DNA of 64,000 nucleotides from Litchfieldia sinesaloumensis (GCF_900156865.1 NZ_LT732529.1:3686356-3750355); one strand, 5' to 3'. Shown: positions 23,185 to 36,294, counted from the stretch's first letter. A program made the numbers and translations. Notes: a model not told the origin generated them from the sequence alone.

Positions 23185-23685
23185 ATGAGTCATGCAGTAG
23201 AACAAAAGAAACAAATCGTAACTGAAATTGCAGACAAATTACGTGATAGTAAATCAACAATCGTTGTAGACTACCGTGGTCTTTCTGTAGCGGAAGTAAC
23301 AGAACTACGTAAGCAACTTCGTGAAGCGGGCGTTGAATTCAAGGTTTATAAAAACTCTTTAACTCGCCGTGCTGCTGAACAAGCTGAACTTGCTGGTATA
23401 AACGATGCATTAACGGGTCCAAACGCAATTGCATTCAGTAATGAAGACGTAGTTGCTCCTGCTAAGATTCTAAATGACTTTGCGAAGAAGCATGAGGCAT
23501 TAGAAATTAAAGCAGGTATTATCGAAGGAAATGTGGCAACTTTTGAAGAAGTTAAAGCTCTTGCAGATCTACCATCTCGCGAAGGTTTACTTTCTATGTT
23601 GCTTAGCGTACTTCAAGCACCTATTCGTAATCTTGCACTTGCTACTAAAGCAGTTGCAGATCAAAAAGAAGAACAAGGCGCTTAA
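23185..23685 (+). CDS. rplJ: Ribosomal protein L10
   Basis: A 166-residue base of the ribosomal stalk. The N-terminal RNA-binding domain includes [19 protein letters not shown], and the C-terminal helix (~residues 132-160) binds L7/L12 dimers. ATG 23185 follows AGGAGGTG. It is co-transcribed with rplL under the L10 leader. Confidence 0.97.
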   Translation: MSHAVEQKKQIVTEIADKLRDSKSTIVVDYRGLSVAEVTELRKQLREAGVEFKVYKNSLTRRAAEQAELAGINDALTGPNAIAFSNEDVVAPAKILNDFAKKHEALEIKAGIIEGNVATFEEVKALADLPSREGLLSMLLSVLQAPIRNLALATKAVADQKEEQGA

Positions 23686-23746
23686 TCGTAGCACAACTAT
23701 ACAATACGAATTCCAAATAGGATAATTATTTAAGGAGGATTTTCTA

Positions 23747-24109
23747 ATGACTAAAGAACAAATCATTGAAGCAGTTAAAAATATGACTGTTTTAGAACTA
23801 AATGACCTAGTAAAAGCAATTGAAGAAGAATTTGGTGTAACTGCTGCTGCTCCTGTAGCTGTAGCTGCTGGTGGCGGTGCTGAAGCTGCTGCTGAGCAAA
23901 CTGAATTTGATGTTGTACTAGCAGATGCTGGTGGACAAAAAATCAAAGTTATCAAAGTTGTACGTGAAATCACTGGTCTTGGCTTAAAAGAAGCTAAAGA
24001 ACTTGTTGACAACACTCCAAAAGCAATCAAAGAAGGCATTTCTAAAGAGGAAGCTGAAGAAGTTAAAGCTAAACTTGAAGAAGTTGGAGCTGGCGTAGAA
24101 GTTAAGTAA
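23747..24109 (+). CDS. rplL: Ribosomal protein L7/L12
   Basis: A 120-residue acidic stalk protein: N-terminal dimerisation domain, an Ala/Gly-rich hinge (residues ~38-52) and the C-terminal factor-binding domain with [19 protein letters not shown] strong terminator follows. Confidence 0.98.
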   Translation: MTKEQIIEAVKNMTVLELNDLVKAIEEEFGVTAAAPVAVAAGGGAEAAAEQTEFDVVLADAGGQKIKVIKVVREITGLGLKEAKELVDNTPKAIKEGISKEEAEEVKAKLEEVGAGVEVK

Positions 24110-24120
24110 TAACGTAAAAG

Positions 24121-24149
24121 AAAGCTCGCTATTAAGCGAGCTTTTTTTA
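24121..24149 (+). terminator. Terminator after rplL
   Basis: AAGCTCGCT-ATTA-AGCGAGCTT followed by T run. Confidence 0.93.
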
Positions 24150-24209
24150 TCATTTTTGGAATGAAATGGGTAAACTGATCATATACTCTTATGTTGGGAG
24201 ATACAGTAA

Positions 24210-24818
24210 ATGGCCGAACATTATTATACTAGTAAACCCACCGTGGTAAGTAACCAAAAAACGTGGTCATTTGTTTTGAAAGGAAATCGTTTTTCATTTA
24301 CAAGTGATAGCGGAGTTTTTTCGAAAAACGAAGTAGACTTCGGGTCGAGATTGCTAGTGGAGGCGTTTAAAACTCCAGAAGTGGCTGGTCCCTTTTTGGA
24401 CATTGGTTGTGGATATGGTCCGATTGGTTTAGCACTTGCGAAGGTACATAACGAACGACATGTTGATATGATCGATGTGAATGAACGAGCAATTGAACTT
24501 GCGAAAAAGAATGCCGAAATGAATAAGGTGGCGAACATTGATATTCGTCAAAGCGACTTATTTTCACATGTTGAAAACAAAGGGTATGCCGCAATAATTT
24601 CAAATCCGCCAATTCGGGCAGGAAAAAAAGTGGTACATCGTATTTTAGAAGAAAGTTATAACTATTTGGTACCTGGCGGTGAACTATGGGTTGTTATTCA
24701 AAAGAAACAAGGGGCTCCGTCTGCAATCGAAAAGCTTGAAACGGTTTTTGGAGATGTTGAGATCGTAGAGAGAAAAAAAGGATACCATATTATTAAAGCT
24801 GTAAGAAAGTTAAACTAA
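24210..24818 (+). CDS. RsmC-like 16S rRNA methyltransferase (YbxB)
   Basis: A 202-residue class I SAM-dependent methyltransferase. The SAM loop is LDIGCGYGPIGLALA (~residue 64), the acidic residue is in MIDVNERAIELA, and the catalytic motif is SNPPIRAG (~132). The RsmC family methylates G1207-type positions of 16S rRNA; exact target here is inferred. Position between rplL and rpoB matches Bacillus ybxB. Confidence 0.9.
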   Translation: MAEHYYTSKPTVVSNQKTWSFVLKGNRFSFTSDSGVFSKNEVDFGSRLLVEAFKTPEVAGPFLDIGCGYGPIGLALAKVHNERHVDMIDVNERAIELAKKNAEMNKVANIDIRQSDLFSHVENKGYAAIISNPPIRAGKKVVHRILEESYNYLVPGGELWVVIQKKQGAPSAIEKLETVFGDVEIVERKKGYHIIKAVRKLN

Positions 24819-25256
24819 AACATATTTTCACTTGACAAACACAAAAACAGGTTGACTGTCAATTTTACCTGTGGTAGCATTATATAATGCCGATATGTAA
24901 TTTTTCCATGTATAACTAAAAAATTAAATATATGTATAAATATAGTATGTATGGAAAAACTAATAAAATCAATAGTTCGTTTTTTGAAAATGTGGTTTTC
25001 TTAGTAGAAACCCTTTTTCTTTTTGTCTATAAAAAAGAGGATGTATTGGCCTTACATAATAATTAAATGTACCTTAAAAGACAAAAGAAACGAGTGAAAG
25101 TGATTTAGAAATTGATAGGCTGCGATATGTGTCCTATCATTTTGATTTGCGGTTTACTTCTTACTGATTATAGAAGTTTATAAAGTAGACTTTTATAACT
25201 AGTAAGTATTTATAAATTAGCAAGATTAATAACGCTTGATATGAGGGGTGAATGGG
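24819..25256 (+). promoter_or_regulatory. rpoB promoter and leader region
   Basis: TTGACA (24832), TTGACT (24852) and TATAAT (24883) are present, but the spacings are not standard, so the exact promoter is uncertain. A terminator-like hairpin follows at 24994-25024: GGTTTTCT pairs with AGAAACC apart from a bulged T, then TTTTTCTTTTT. This could attenuate rpoBC. The remainder is AT-rich with no open frame. Confidence 0.45.
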
Positions 25257-28200
25257 TTGATAGGTCAACTAGTTCAGTATGGACGACACCGCCAACGAAG
25301 AAGTTATGCTCGTATTAGTGAAGTTTTAGAATTACCAAATCTTATTGAGATTCAAACCTCTTCTTATCAGTGGTTTCTTGATGAGGGTCTTAGGGAGATG
25401 TTCCAAGATATTTCCCCAATTGAAGACTTTACAGGTAACCTATCTCTAGAGTTCATTGATTACAGTTTAGGTGAGCCAAAGTATTCTGTGGAAGAATCAA
25501 AGGAGAGGGATGTTACTTATTCAGCGCCACTTCGTGTGAAGGTGCGTTTGATCAATAAAGAAACTGGTGAAGTAAAAGATCAAGATGTATTCATGGGTGA
25601 CTTCCCACTCATGACAGAAACAGGTACATTCGTTATCAATGGTGCAGAACGTGTAATTGTTTCTCAATTGGTTCGTTCACCGAGTGTCTATTACAGTGGT
25701 AAAGTCGATAAGAATGGGAAACGCGGTTTTACTGCAACGGTAATACCAAACCGTGGTGCATGGTTAGAGTATGAAACAGATGCGAAAGATGTTGTTTATG
25801 TTCGTATTGACCGTACTAGAAAATTGCCGGTAACGGTACTTTTGCGCGCGCTTGGGTTTGGCTCTGATCAAGAAATCATCGATTTATTTGGTGAGAACGA
25901 ATATCTACGTAACACACTTGAGAAAGACAACACAGAGAGCACAGAAAAAGCACTACTAGAAATATATGAGCGTCTACGTCCTGGAGAACCACCAACGGTC
26001 GATAACGCCAAAAGTTTGTTAGATTCACGCTTTTTTGATCCAAAACGTTACGATCTTGCAAGTGTAGGTCGTTACAAGATTAATAAAAAGCTTCATATTA
26101 AGAACCGTTTGTTTAATCAGCGTTTAGCAGAAACGCTTGTTGATCCTGAAACAGGTGAAATCATTGTAGAAAAAGATACTCTACTTGATCGCAGAACGCT
26201 TGACCGCATCATTCCTTATTTAGAGAATGGTATCGGATTTAAGTCCCTTCAACCTGTAGGCGGCGTTGTTGATGAAGAGATTACGCTTCAGTCAATTAAA
26301 ATTTACGCACCGAATGATCCGGATGGCGAACATGTCATTAACGTTATTGGTAATGCCTATGTCGAAGAAGGTGTGAAGAATATTACACAAGCGGATATTC
26401 TCTCTTCTATTAGTTATTTCTTTAACCTATTGCATCAGGTTGGAGATACGGACGATATTGATCATTTAGGTAACCGTAGATTACGTTCAGTTGGTGAACT
26501 TCTACAGAATCAATTCCGTATTGGTTTATCAAGAATGGAACGTGTTGTTCGTGAGAGAATGTCAATTCAAGACACGAATACGATTACTCCACAACAACTA
26601 ATTAATATTCGTCCAGTGATTGCTTCTATTAAAGAATTCTTTGGTAGTTCACAGCTATCACAGTTTATGGACCAAACGAATCCTTTGGCAGAATTAACAC
26701 ATAAGCGTAGGTTATCTGCTTTAGGACCTGGAGGACTAACGCGTGAGCGTGCAGGGTTTGAAGTTCGTGACGTTCACTATTCCCACTATGGTCGTATGTG
26801 TCCGATTGAAACACCAGAAGGACCTAACATTGGATTAATCAACTCATTATCTTCATACGCAAAGGTAAATCGATTTGGGTTTATTGAAACACCATATCGA
26901 AGAGTTGATCCAGAAACAGGTAAAGTGACTGGCAGAATCGATTACTTAACAGCAGATGAAGAGGACAACTATGTTGTTGCTCAGGCAAATTCTCGTTTAA
27001 GTGATGATGGTGCCTTCTTAGATGAAGATGTCGTTGCACGTTTTAAAGGTGAGAACACAGTAATTGATCGCGATCGCATTGATTACATGGATGTTTCTCC
27101 TAAACAAGTTGTTTCCGCAGCTACAGCTTGTATTCCGTTCCTGGAAAACGATGACTCAAACCGTGCGTTAATGGGAGCAAACATGCAACGTCAGGCAGTT
27201 CCGCTAATGAAGCCGGAAGCGCCTCTTGTAGGTACAGGTATGGAGTATGTATCAGGTAAAGACTCAGGTGCTGCCGTTATCTGTAAACATCCAGGTATTG
27301 TCGAACGTGTAGAAGCGAAGCAAATCTGGGTTCGTCGCTACGAAGAAGTAGATGGTCAAAAGGTTAAAGGTGACCTTGATAAATATCGTCTTCTTAAATT
27401 TATCCGTTCTAACCAAGGTACATGTTATAACCAGCGCCCGATTGTTACAGAAGGTGACGAAGTTGTAAAAGGAGAAATCCTTGCAGATGGTCCTTCAATG
27501 GAACAAGGTGAACTGGCATTAGGACGTAACGTTCTTGTAGGTTTCATGACTTGGGATGGATATAACTATGAAGATGCCATCATTATGAGTGAAAGACTTG
27601 TAAAAGATGATGTATATACTTCTATTCATATTGAAGAATATGAATCAGAATCTCGTGATACAAAATTAGGACCAGAAGAAATTACACGTGATATTCCAAA
27701 TGTTGGTGAAGATGCGTTACGTAATCTTGATGAGCGTGGAATTATCCGTATTGGTGCTGAAGTGAAAGACGGAGACCTACTTGTTGGTAAGGTAACGCCT
27801 AAAGGGGTAACCGAGCTGACTGCTGAAGAACGTCTTTTACATGCAATATTCGGAGAAAAGGCACGTGAGGTTCGTGATACTTCCCTTCGTGTTCCTCACG
27901 GTGGAGAAGGGATTATCCTCGATGTGAAGGTGTTCAACCGTGAAGACGGAGATGAATTACCACCAGGTGTAAACCAGCTCGTTCGTGTTTATATCGTACA
28001 GAAACGTAAGATACACGAAGGCGATAAGATGGCTGGTCGTCACGGAAACAAAGGGGTAATTTCAAGAATCCTACCAGAGGAGGATATGCCATTCCTTCCA
28101 GATGGAACGCCAATCGATATCATGTTAAATCCACTAGGGGTTCCATCACGAATGAACATTGGGCAGGTTCTTGAGCTACACTTAGGTATGGCTGCAAGAC

Positions 28201-28826
28201 AGCTAGGCATCCATGTTGCGTCACCAGTATTTGATGGAGCAACTGAAGAAGATGTATGGGATACTATAGAAGAAGCTGGTATGTCTCGTGATGCGAAGAC
28301 AGTATTATATGACGGAAGAACGGGTGAACCGTTTGATAATCGTGTATCTGTCGGCGTAATGTATATGATTAAGTTAGCACACATGGTAGACGATAAGTTA
28401 CATGCTCGTTCAACAGGACCATATTCTCTTGTTACTCAGCAACCACTTGGTGGTAAAGCTCAGTTTGGAGGACAACGTTTTGGTGAGATGGAAGTATGGG
28501 CACTTGAAGCTTATGGTGCTGCATATACTCTACAAGAAATTCTAACTGTTAAATCAGATGATGTTGTCGGTCGTGTTAAGACGTATGAGGCAATTGTAAA
28601 GGGTGAAAATGTACCAGAGCCTGGTGTCCCTGAATCATTCAAGGTATTAATAAAAGAACTTCAATCACTTGGTTTAGATGTGAAAATCCTTTCTGGTGAT
28701 GAAGAAGAGATTGAAATGCGCGACCTAGAGGATGAAGAAGAAGCTAGCCAATCTGAGGGAATCTCTCTCGATTCTGACCAGCAAATCGATCCTGAACTAG
28801 AAAAAAATGCAGTTGTAAAAGAATAA
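25257..28826 (+). CDS. rpoB: RNA polymerase beta subunit
   Basis: About 1189 residues. The rifampicin-binding cluster ([20 protein letters not shown] and [11 protein letters not shown]) has the usual wild-type residues, and [13 protein letters not shown] and the C-terminal [12 protein letters not shown] clamp segment are conserved. TTG 25257 ([13 protein letters not shown]) behind GAGGGG is chosen to match the family start; a GTG 9 nt upstream overlaps the ribosome-binding site. The acidic C-terminal tail is normal for bacilli. Confidence 0.98.
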   Translation: MIGQLVQYGRHRQRRSYARISEVLELPNLIEIQTSSYQWFLDEGLREMFQDISPIEDFTGNLSLEFIDYSLGEPKYSVEESKERDVTYSAPLRVKVRLINKETGEVKDQDVFMGDFPLMTETGTFVINGAERVIVSQLVRSPSVYYSGKVDKNGKRGFTATVIPNRGAWLEYETDAKDVVYVRIDRTRKLPVTVLLRALGFGSDQEIIDLFGENEYLRNTLEKDNTESTEKALLEIYERLRPGEPPTVDNAKSLLDSRFFDPKRYDLASVGRYKINKKLHIKNRLFNQRLAETLVDPETGEIIVEKDTLLDRRTLDRIIPYLENGIGFKSLQPVGGVVDEEITLQSIKIYAPNDPDGEHVINVIGNAYVEEGVKNITQADILSSISYFFNLLHQVGDTDDIDHLGNRRLRSVGELLQNQFRIGLSRMERVVRERMSIQDTNTITPQQLINIRPVIASIKEFFGSSQLSQFMDQTNPLAELTHKRRLSALGPGGLTRERAGFEVRDVHYSHYGRMCPIETPEGPNIGLINSLSSYAKVNRFGFIETPYRRVDPETGKVTGRIDYLTADEEDNYVVAQANSRLSDDGAFLDEDVVARFKGENTVIDRDRIDYMDVSPKQVVSAATACIPFLENDDSNRALMGANMQRQAVPLMKPEAPLVGTGMEYVSGKDSGAAVICKHPGIVERVEAKQIWVRRYEEVDGQKVKGDLDKYRLLKFIRSNQGTCYNQRPIVTEGDEVVKGEILADGPSMEQGELALGRNVLVGFMTWDGYNYEDAIIMSERLVKDDVYTSIHIEEYESESRDTKLGPEEITRDIPNVGEDALRNLDERGIIRIGAEVKDGDLLVGKVTPKGVTELTAEERLLHAIFGEKAREVRDTSLRVPHGGEGIILDVKVFNREDGDELPPGVNQLVRVYIVQKRKIHEGDKMAGRHGNKGVISRILPEEDMPFLPDGTPIDIMLNPLGVPSRMNIGQVLELHLGMAARQLGIHVASPVFDGATEEDVWDTIEEAGMSRDAKTVLYDGRTGEPFDNRVSVGVMYMIKLAHMVDDKLHARSTGPYSLVTQQPLGGKAQFGGQRFGEMEVWALEAYGAAYTLQEILTVKSDDVVGRVKTYEAIVKGENVPEPGVPESFKVLIKELQSLGLDVKILSGDEEEIEMRDLEDEEEASQSEGISLDSDQQIDPELEKNAVVKE

Positions 28827-28832
28827 TTATAA

Positions 28833-28918
28833 TGCCCGCGGCGGATGCCATTTCTTCCAAAGAGAGTATATCGAGATAAGTTTGATAAGCTCTGGCGTAA
28901 ATCCGCCAAGGTGCATTT
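28833..28918 (+). repeat. Palindromic intergenic repeat, copy 1 (rpoB-rpoC)
   Basis: An 86-bp element with ends GCCCGCGGCGGATGC and CCGCCAAGGTGCATTTG. GGCGGAT and ATCCGCC pair. The same ends at the same spacing occur at 52908-52994 after rplQ, while the centres differ. No T run follows, so it is not a simple terminator. It fits a small non-coding dispersed repeat. Confidence 0.7.
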
Positions 28919-28986
28919 GGTTTGATTTAATTAACAAGCAAAGGTCAAATAGGGTAATCCTGTAGATCAAAAGGGAGGTAGGCCCC

Positions 28987-31900
28987 TTGTTAGACGTTAA
29001 TAATTTTGAATACATGAGTATTGGCCTCGCTTCACCAGACAAAATTCGTTCGTGGTCATTTGGTGAAGTTAAGAAGCCAGAAACAATCAATTATCGTACA
29101 TTAAAACCTGAAAAAGACGGGTTATTCTGTGAACGAATTTTTGGTCCGCAAAAGGATTGGGAATGTCATTGTGGTAAATACAAACGTGTTCGCTACAAAG
29201 GTGTCGTCTGTGACCGATGCGGCGTAGAAGTTACGCGTGCAAAAGTTCGTCGTGAACGTATGGGTCACATTGAACTTGCAGCGCCTGTTTCACATATTTG
29301 GTATTTTAAAGGGATTCCAAGCCGAATGGGTCTCGTCTTAGATATGTCACCAAGGGCTCTTGAAGAAGTAATCTACTTTGCTTCTTATGTTGTAACAGAG
29401 ACTGGTGATACACCTTTAGATAAAAAACAATTACTCTCTGAAAAGGAATATCGTGCATACCGTGAAAAGTATGGCAACACATTCCATGCAGCAATGGGAG
29501 CTGAAGCGATCAAAAAGCTTCTGCTTGATATTGATCTAGAAAAAGAGGTCGATGGCCTTAAAGAGGAATTAAAAACTTCACAAGGTCAACGTAGAACTCG
29601 TGCAATTAAACGATTAGAGGTCCTTGAGGCATTCCGTAATTCAGGAAATGAGCCGTCTTGGATGATACTTGACGTTCTGCCGGTTATTCCTCCTGAACTT
29701 AGACCAATGGTTCAGTTGGATGGTGGTCGTTTTGCAACCTCAGATTTAAATGATTTATACCGTCGTGTTATTAACCGTAACAACCGTCTAAAGCGTCTTT
29801 TGGACTTAGGTGCTCCAAGCATCATTGTTCAAAATGAAAAGCGTATGCTTCAAGAAGCAGTTGATGCATTGATTGATAACGGACGCCGTGGCAGACCTGT
29901 TACAGGTCCTGGTAACCGTCCGTTAAAATCACTTTCACATATGTTAAAAGGTAAACAGGGGCGTTTCCGCCAAAACTTATTAGGTAAGCGTGTGGACTAC
30001 TCAGGTCGTTCCGTTATCGTTGTTGGTCCAAACCTTAAAATGTACCAGTGCGGTTTACCAAAGGAAATGGCACTAGAACTATTTAAACCATTTGTGATGA
30101 AAGAGTTAGTCGAGAAAGGACTTGCTCACAACATAAAGAGTGCGAAACGCAAAATTGAACGCGTGCAACCTGAGGTTTGGGATGTGCTCGAATCAGTAAT
30201 TAAAGAGCATCCGGTTCTATTAAACCGTGCTCCTACATTGCACCGTTTAGGAATCCAAGCGTTTGAACCAACATTAGTAGAAGGACGTGCAATTCGTCTA
30301 CATCCACTTGTATGTACTGCATACAACGCGGACTTTGATGGTGACCAAATGGCGGTTCACGTACCACTATCAGCAGAAGCTCAAGCTGAAGCTAGAATTT
30401 TAATGTTGGCAGCACAAAACATCCTTAACCCGAAAGATGGAAAACCAGTTGTTACTCCATCACAGGATATGGTATTAGGTAACTATTATCTAACATTGGA
30501 GCGTCCTGGAGCAATCGGCGAAGGAATGGTGTTCAAGGATACGAATGAAGCAATACTAGCGTACCAAAATGGATATGTTCATCTTCATACAAGGGTTGCG
30601 GTTCATGCTGGATCATTGAAGAATCCTAACTTTACTGAAGAACAAAACAATATGTTGCTTATGACAACAGTAGGTAAGTTGATTTTTAATGAGATTCTTC
30701 CGAAATCATTCCCTTATATTAACGAACCTACAAAAACAAACCTTGAAGTAAAAACACCTGAAAGATACTTCATTCCTAAAGGTGCAAATGTTAAAGAAAT
30801 TATTGCAAGCCAAGAACAGATTGATCCGTTCAAGAAAAAAATACTTGGTAATATTATTGCTGAAGTATTCAAACGTTTTAAAATTACAGAAACCTCAAAA
30901 ATGCTTGATCGTATGAAAGATCTTGGATTTAAGTATTCAACAAAAGCTGGTATTACTGTTGGTGTATCAGACATTGTTGTACTAGCTGAAAAAGAAGAAA
31001 TTCTAACAGAAGCACAATCAAAGGTTGATAATGTTTTAAAACAGTTTAGACGTGGTCTAATTACTGAGGATGAGCGTTATGACCGAGTTATCTCAATCTG
31101 GAGTGCTGCGAAGGATACCATCCAAGGCAAGCTTATGGCTTCACTAAATAAGCGTAACCCAATCTTCATGATGAGTGACTCCGGTGCCCGTGGTAACGCA
31201 TCAAACTTTACTCAGTTAGCTGGTATGCGTGGACTTATGGCGAACCCGGCTGGTCGTATTATTGAACTTCCGATTAAATCAAGTTTCCGAGAAGGCTTGA
31301 CAGTATTAGAGTACTTTATTTCAACTCACGGTGCACGTAAAGGTCTTGCGGATACTGCCTTAAAGACAGCTGACTCTGGTTATCTAACAAGACGTCTAGT
31401 TGATGTTGCTCAAGACGTCATCGTCCGTGAAGATGATTGTGGAACGGATCGTGGTTTACTTGTAAGCTCATTGAGAGAGGGGACAGAAATAATCGAACCT
31501 CTTGAAGAACGTCTAAACGGCCGTTACGCTAGAAAGAAAGTTGTACACCCGCAAAGTAATGAAGTATTAGTAGCGGAAAATGAGTTAATCACAGAAGATA
31601 TCGCGAAAGCTATTATAGATGCTGGTGTTGAAGAGGTTACAATTCGTTCTGCGTTTACTTGTAACACACGCCATGGCGTATGTAAAAAATGTTATGGTCG
31701 AAATCTAGCAACAGGCTCTGAGGTTGAAGTTGGTGAAGCAGTAGGAATTATCGCTGCTCAATCAATCGGTGAACCAGGAACGCAGCTTACTATGCGTACA
31801 TTCCATACAGGTGGGGTTGCTGGAGACGATATTACACAGGGTCTACCTCGTATTCAAGAGTTATTTGAAGCGAGAAACCCTAAAGGTCAAGCTGTTATTA

Positions 31901-32580
31901 CTGAAATTAGTGGTGTAATAACCTCAATTAATGAAGTGAAAGACAGACAACAAGAAATTGTGATTCAAGGAGAAGTAGAATCTCGTTCTTACACTGCGCC
32001 ATACAGTGCTCGACTGAAAGTAACAGAAGGTCAAGAGGTTGAAAGTGGTCAGGTATTAACAGAAGGTTCAGTAGATCCGAAAGAATTACTAAAGGTTACA
32101 AGTACAGCTGATGTTCAAGAATATCTATTAAAAGAGGTACAAAAAGTTTATCGTATGCAAGGTGTTGAAATCGGTGATAAACACGTCGAGGTAATGGTAA
32201 GACAAATGCTTCGTAAGGTTAGAGTTACCGATGCAGGCGATACAGATGTGTTACCAGGTTCATTACTTGATATCCATCAATTTACTGATGCAAACACTAA
32301 GGTTTTATTAGAAGGTAAAGCTCCTGCTACTGGTAGACCAGTACTCTTAGGTATTACAAAAGCTTCTCTAGAAACTGACTCGTTCCTATCAGCTGCGTCA
32401 TTCCAAGAAACAACACGTGTCCTAACGGATGCTGCAATTAAAGGAAAACGCGATGAATTGTTAGGATTAAAAGAGAATGTAATTATCGGTAAACTTGTTC
32501 CTGCTGGAACGGGAATGAATCGTTATCGACGAGCAGAACCGGTTGTTGTCGAAGAAGAAGATACAGTAGTTGTTGAATAA
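28987..32580 (+). CDS. rpoC: RNA polymerase beta' subunit
   Basis: A 1197-residue catalytic subunit. The zinc ribbon (CHCGKYK and CDRCGVEV, residues ~60-90), the catalytic [14 protein letters not shown] loop with three Asp residues, the bridge-helix region and a second zinc site (C-x6-C-x2-C in [14 protein letters not shown]) are visible. TTG start ([10 protein letters not shown]) after GGGAGG. The 160-bp gap to rpoB is filled mostly by the repeat at 28833. Confidence 0.98.
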   Translation: MLDVNNFEYMSIGLASPDKIRSWSFGEVKKPETINYRTLKPEKDGLFCERIFGPQKDWECHCGKYKRVRYKGVVCDRCGVEVTRAKVRRERMGHIELAAPVSHIWYFKGIPSRMGLVLDMSPRALEEVIYFASYVVTETGDTPLDKKQLLSEKEYRAYREKYGNTFHAAMGAEAIKKLLLDIDLEKEVDGLKEELKTSQGQRRTRAIKRLEVLEAFRNSGNEPSWMILDVLPVIPPELRPMVQLDGGRFATSDLNDLYRRVINRNNRLKRLLDLGAPSIIVQNEKRMLQEAVDALIDNGRRGRPVTGPGNRPLKSLSHMLKGKQGRFRQNLLGKRVDYSGRSVIVVGPNLKMYQCGLPKEMALELFKPFVMKELVEKGLAHNIKSAKRKIERVQPEVWDVLESVIKEHPVLLNRAPTLHRLGIQAFEPTLVEGRAIRLHPLVCTAYNADFDGDQMAVHVPLSAEAQAEARILMLAAQNILNPKDGKPVVTPSQDMVLGNYYLTLERPGAIGEGMVFKDTNEAILAYQNGYVHLHTRVAVHAGSLKNPNFTEEQNNMLLMTTVGKLIFNEILPKSFPYINEPTKTNLEVKTPERYFIPKGANVKEIIASQEQIDPFKKKILGNIIAEVFKRFKITETSKMLDRMKDLGFKYSTKAGITVGVSDIVVLAEKEEILTEAQSKVDNVLKQFRRGLITEDERYDRVISIWSAAKDTIQGKLMASLNKRNPIFMMSDSGARGNASNFTQLAGMRGLMANPAGRIIELPIKSSFREGLTVLEYFISTHGARKGLADTALKTADSGYLTRRLVDVAQDVIVREDDCGTDRGLLVSSLREGTEIIEPLEERLNGRYARKKVVHPQSNEVLVAENELITEDIAKAIIDAGVEEVTIRSAFTCNTRHGVCKKCYGRNLATGSEVEVGEAVGIIAAQSIGEPGTQLTMRTFHTGGVAGDDITQGLPRIQELFEARNPKGQAVITEISGVITSINEVKDRQQEIVIQGEVESRSYTAPYSARLKVTEGQEVESGQVLTEGSVDPKELLKVTSTADVQEYLLKEVQKVYRMQGVEIGDKHVEVMVRQMLRKVRVTDAGDTDVLPGSLLDIHQFTDANTKVLLEGKAPATGRPVLLGITKASLETDSFLSAASFQETTRVLTDAAIKGKRDELLGLKENVIIGKLVPAGTGMNRYRRAEPVVVEEEDTVVVE

Positions 32581-32648
32581 AGGGTAGAAGAGCATATTTA
32601 AGATGTTTGGATGTCTACTATGAGTGAAATAATTTTATTTACTTGTAG

Positions 32649-32677
32649 TTGACATCCTTCTCTTAGGGTGTTAATAT
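32649..32677 (+). promoter_or_regulatory. Promoter of the ybxF-rpsL-rpsG-fusA unit
   Basis: TTGACA (32649), 17-bp spacer, TAATAT (32672), 45 nt before the first start codon. Confidence 0.75.
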
Positions 32678-32721
32678 ATCTAAGGTGCTCCTAAAACCTG
32701 ATGCTTTGGAGGATATTTTAT

Positions 32722-32970
32722 ATGTCTTATGAAAAAGTATCACAAGCGAAGAGTATTATTATTGGTACAAAGCAAGCAGTAAAAGCATTAAAAACTACAA
32801 AAGTGTTGGAAGTTGTTGTGGCAGAAGATGCTGATCGGCGGGTAATCAATAAAGTATTGTTATTAGCTGAAGAACAACAGATTCCAATATCAAAAGTAGA
32901 CTCAATGAAAAAGCTTGGTAAAGCTTGTGGAATTGAAGTCGGTGCCTCTACTGTTGCAATAATTAATTAA
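32722..32970 (+). CDS. ybxF: L7Ae-family RNA-binding protein (YbxF)
   Basis: An 82-residue protein of the L7Ae/L30e fold; family members bind kink-turn RNA. The fold is shown by [39 protein letters not shown] and the C-terminal [20 protein letters not shown] 32722 follows TTGGAGG; the seven residues upstream in frame are not conserved. Gene order rpoC-ybxF-rpsL is the Bacillus one. Confidence 0.93.
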   Translation: MSYEKVSQAKSIIIGTKQAVKALKTTKVLEVVVAEDADRRVINKVLLLAEEQQIPISKVDSMKKLGKACGIEVGASTVAIIN

Positions 32971-33019
32971 TAACTGCCTTTGTGGAGAAATAACTCTGCA
33001 GAAGCGTTGTTTTTTGTAA

Positions 33020-33499
<480 letters not shown>

Positions 33500-33537
33500 T
33501 AGACTAACATATTTAAGATTGAAAGGAGGAAAAATCA

Positions 33538-34008
33538 ATGCCTCGTAAAGGACCTGTTGCTAAAAGAGATGTATTACCAGATCCGATTTATAATTCAAAG
33601 CTTGTAACTCGTTTGATCAACAAAATGATGGTTGATGGAAAAAGAGGTAAATCACAAGCGATTCTATATAACGCGTTTGATTTAGTTCAACAACGTTCAG
33701 GTAAAGATGCAATGGAAGTTTTCGAACAAGCTATTAAAAACATCATGCCTGTCCTAGAAGTAAGAGCTCGTCGTGTAGGTGGTGCTAACTATCAAGTTCC
33801 TGTTGAAGTTCGCCCTGACCGTCGTACTACTCTAGGTTTACGTTGGTTAGTAAACTATGCTCGTCTTCGCGGAGAAAAGACGATGGATGAGCGTTTAGCT
33901 AACGAAATCCTTGATGCAGCTAACAACACTGGTGCATCAGTTAAGAAACGTGAAGATACACACAAAATGGCAGAAGCAAATAAAGCATTTGCTCACTACC
34001 GTTGGTAA
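33538..34008 (+). CDS. rpsG: Ribosomal protein S7
   Basis: A 156-residue head protein of the small subunit that nucleates 3'-domain assembly. Conserved: [31 protein letters not shown] and the C-terminal [15 protein letters not shown]. It follows rpsL by 38 nt with GAAAGGAGG. Three strong hairpins follow it. Confidence 0.98.
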   Translation: MPRKGPVAKRDVLPDPIYNSKLVTRLINKMMVDGKRGKSQAILYNAFDLVQQRSGKDAMEVFEQAIKNIMPVLEVRARRVGGANYQVPVEVRPDRRTTLGLRWLVNYARLRGEKTMDERLANEILDAANNTGASVKKREDTHKMAEANKAFAHYRW

Positions 34009-34011
34009 GAA

Positions 34012-34096
34012 GTTCATTCAGTTTATACTGAATGAACGAACAACCTACGGCATCAGCCGTAGGTATAAACAGCTCTGTTAAGTAGATTAACAGAGC
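34012..34096 (+). other. Three consecutive perfect hairpins between rpsG and fusA
   Basis: Hairpin 1: GTTCATTCAGT-TTAT-ACTGAATGAAC (34012-34037, 11 bp). Hairpin 2: CCTACGGC-ATCA-GCCGTAGG (34044-34063, 8 bp). Hairpin 3: GCTCTGTTAA-GTAGA-TTAACAGAGC (34072-34096, 10 bp). None has a T run, so they are not terminators. They fill nearly the whole intercistronic gap and end about 36 nt before the fusA ribosome-binding site. Confidence 0.9.
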
Positions 34097-34146
34097 CATT
34101 ACTACACTAAAAAACTATACTTACTCATAGGAAGGAGAAATACCCA

Positions 34147-36225
34147 ATGGCAAGAGAGTTCTCCTTAGAAAAGACTCGTAATATTGGAATCATGGCTCAC
34201 ATTGACGCTGGTAAAACCACAACTACTGAGCGTATCCTTTATTACACTGGTAAAATCCATAAACTTGGTGAAACTCATGAAGGCGCTTCTCAAATGGACT
34301 GGATGGAGCAAGAACAAGAACGTGGTATTACGATTACTTCTGCAGCAACAACTGCATCTTGGAAGAATCACCGCGTTAACATCATTGACACACCAGGACA
34401 CGTAGACTTCACAGTTGAAGTTGAACGTTCACTTCGTGTACTTGATGGTGCTGTAACAGTTCTTGATGCACAGTCTGGGGTTGAGCCGCAAACTGAAACA
34501 GTTTGGAGACAAGCAACGACTTACGGAGTACCACGTATTGTATTCGTAAATAAAATGGATAAGATCGGTGCTGACTTCTTATACTCAGTTGGTACTCTTC
34601 ATGACCGTCTACAAGCGAATGCACACCCGATTCAATTACCGATTGGTGCAGAAGATCAATTCAGCGGTATTATCGACTTAGTTGAAATGAATGCAACATT
34701 CTATGGTAATGATTTAGGTACTGATATCGAAGTAGGTGAAATCCCTGAAGAATATCAAGATCAAGCAAACGAATACCGTGAAAAGCTTGTTGAAGCAGTA
34801 GCGGAATTAGATGAAGACTTGATGGAAAGATATCTTGGTGGAGAAGAAATCTCTAATGACGAACTGCGTAAAGCAATTCGTACAGCTACACTTAGTGTAG
34901 AATTCTACCCTGTAATGTGTGGTACTGCATTTAAGAACAAAGGTGTTCAAAAAGTACTTGATGCAGTAATTGATTATCTACCTGCTCCAACTGATGTTGC
35001 ATCTATTCAAGGACATCTTCCTGATACAGGTGAAGAAGTTGAACGTCATTCTGACGACAGCGAGCCATTCTCAGCTCTAGCGTTTAAAGTAATGACAGAC
35101 CCATATGTTGGTAAATTAACATTCTTCCGTGTGTATTCAGGTACTTTAAATTCTGGTTCTTATGTACAAAACTCAACTAAAGGAAAGCGTGAGCGTATCG
35201 GACGTATCCTTCAAATGCACGCGAATAGCCGTGAGGAAATCTCAACTGTATATGCAGGAGATATTGCTGCAGCTGTAGGATTAAAAGATACAACAACTGG
35301 TGATACATTATGTGATGAGAAAGAATTAGTAATTCTTGAATCAATGACATTCCCTGAGCCAGTTATTCAACTTTCTGTTGAGCCAAAATCTAAAGCTGAC
35401 CAAGATAAAATGACTACAGCTTTACAAAAGCTTCAAGAAGAAGACCCAACATTCAGAGCACATACTGACCAAGAAACAGGTCAAGTTATTATCGCTGGTA
35501 TGGGTGAATTACACTTAGACATTCTAGTTGATCGTATGAAACGTGAATTCAAAGTAGAAGCAAATGTTGGTGCTCCACAAGTTGCGTACCGCGAAACATT
35601 CCGTCAATCTGCTCAGGTTGAAGGTAAATTCGCTCGTCAATCTGGTGGACGTGGACAATACGGACACGTTTGGATCGAATTCTCTCCAAACGAAGAAGGA
35701 AAAGGCTTCGAATTTGAAAATGCGATTGTTGGTGGGGTAGTTCCACGTGAATATATTCCTGCTGTACAAGCTGGTCTAGAAGACGCTCTAGATAGAGGGG
35801 TTTTAGCTGGTTATCCATTAGTTGATATTAAAGCTAAACTTTATGACGGATCTTACCATGATGTTGACTCAAGTGAAATGGCGTTTAAGATTGCCGCTTC
35901 TATGGCACTTAAGAACGCTGCATCAAAGTGTCAACCTGTAATTCTTGAGCCTGTTATGAAGGTAGAAGTTGTAATGCCTGAAGAGTACATGGGTGATATT
36001 ATGGGTGGTATTACTTCTCGTCGTGGACGCGTTGAAGGTATGGAAGCACGCGGTAATGCACAAGTTGTTCGCGCTATGGTTCCACTATCTGAAATGTTTG
36101 GTTATGCTACTTCTCTACGTTCTAATACACAAGGTCGTGGTGTGTTCACTATGCACTTTGATCACTACGAAGAAGTACCAAAGTCTATCTCTGAAGAGAT
36201 TATCAAAAAAAATAAAGGTGAATAA
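34147..36225 (+). CDS. fusA: Elongation factor G
   Basis: A 692-residue translocation GTPase. G1 [13 protein letters not shown]2 RGITI, G3 DTPGHVDF and G4 NKMDK are visible, followed by domains II-V with the domain IV sequence [15 protein letters not shown] 34147 follows GGAAGGAG. Confidence 0.98.
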   Translation: MAREFSLEKTRNIGIMAHIDAGKTTTTERILYYTGKIHKLGETHEGASQMDWMEQEQERGITITSAATTASWKNHRVNIIDTPGHVDFTVEVERSLRVLDGAVTVLDAQSGVEPQTETVWRQATTYGVPRIVFVNKMDKIGADFLYSVGTLHDRLQANAHPIQLPIGAEDQFSGIIDLVEMNATFYGNDLGTDIEVGEIPEEYQDQANEYREKLVEAVAELDEDLMERYLGGEEISNDELRKAIRTATLSVEFYPVMCGTAFKNKGVQKVLDAVIDYLPAPTDVASIQGHLPDTGEEVERHSDDSEPFSALAFKVMTDPYVGKLTFFRVYSGTLNSGSYVQNSTKGKRERIGRILQMHANSREEISTVYAGDIAAAVGLKDTTTGDTLCDEKELVILESMTFPEPVIQLSVEPKSKADQDKMTTALQKLQEEDPTFRAHTDQETGQVIIAGMGELHLDILVDRMKREFKVEANVGAPQVAYRETFRQSAQVEGKFARQSGGRGQYGHVWIEFSPNEEGKGFEFENAIVGGVVPREYIPAVQAGLEDALDRGVLAGYPLVDIKAKLYDGSYHDVDSSEMAFKIAASMALKNAASKCQPVILEPVMKVEVVMPEEYMGDIMGGITSRRGRVEGMEARGNAQVVRAMVPLSEMFGYATSLRSNTQGRGVFTMHFDHYEEVPKSISEEIIKKNKGE

Positions 36226-36270
36226 TTGATTTTCACCATTATATAAAGTATAACTACTTATGTAGGCCTT

Positions 36271-36294
36271 GAAAGTGGGACAACCCCCACTTTC
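36271..36294 (+). other. Hairpin between fusA and tuf
   Basis: GAAAGTGGG-ACAACC-CCCACTTTC is a 9-bp GC-rich hairpin without a T run, 53 nt before the tuf start. It may be a processing or stability element that lets tuf be expressed more highly than fusA; this is inference. Confidence 0.6.

Noticed and set aside
26640-26850. Rifampicin-resistance change in rpoB
   Set aside because: The cluster residues ([20 protein letters not shown]) are the normal ones.
36271-36294. fusA-tuf hairpin as a terminator
   Set aside because: No T run follows the stem, so it was listed as a structural element only.
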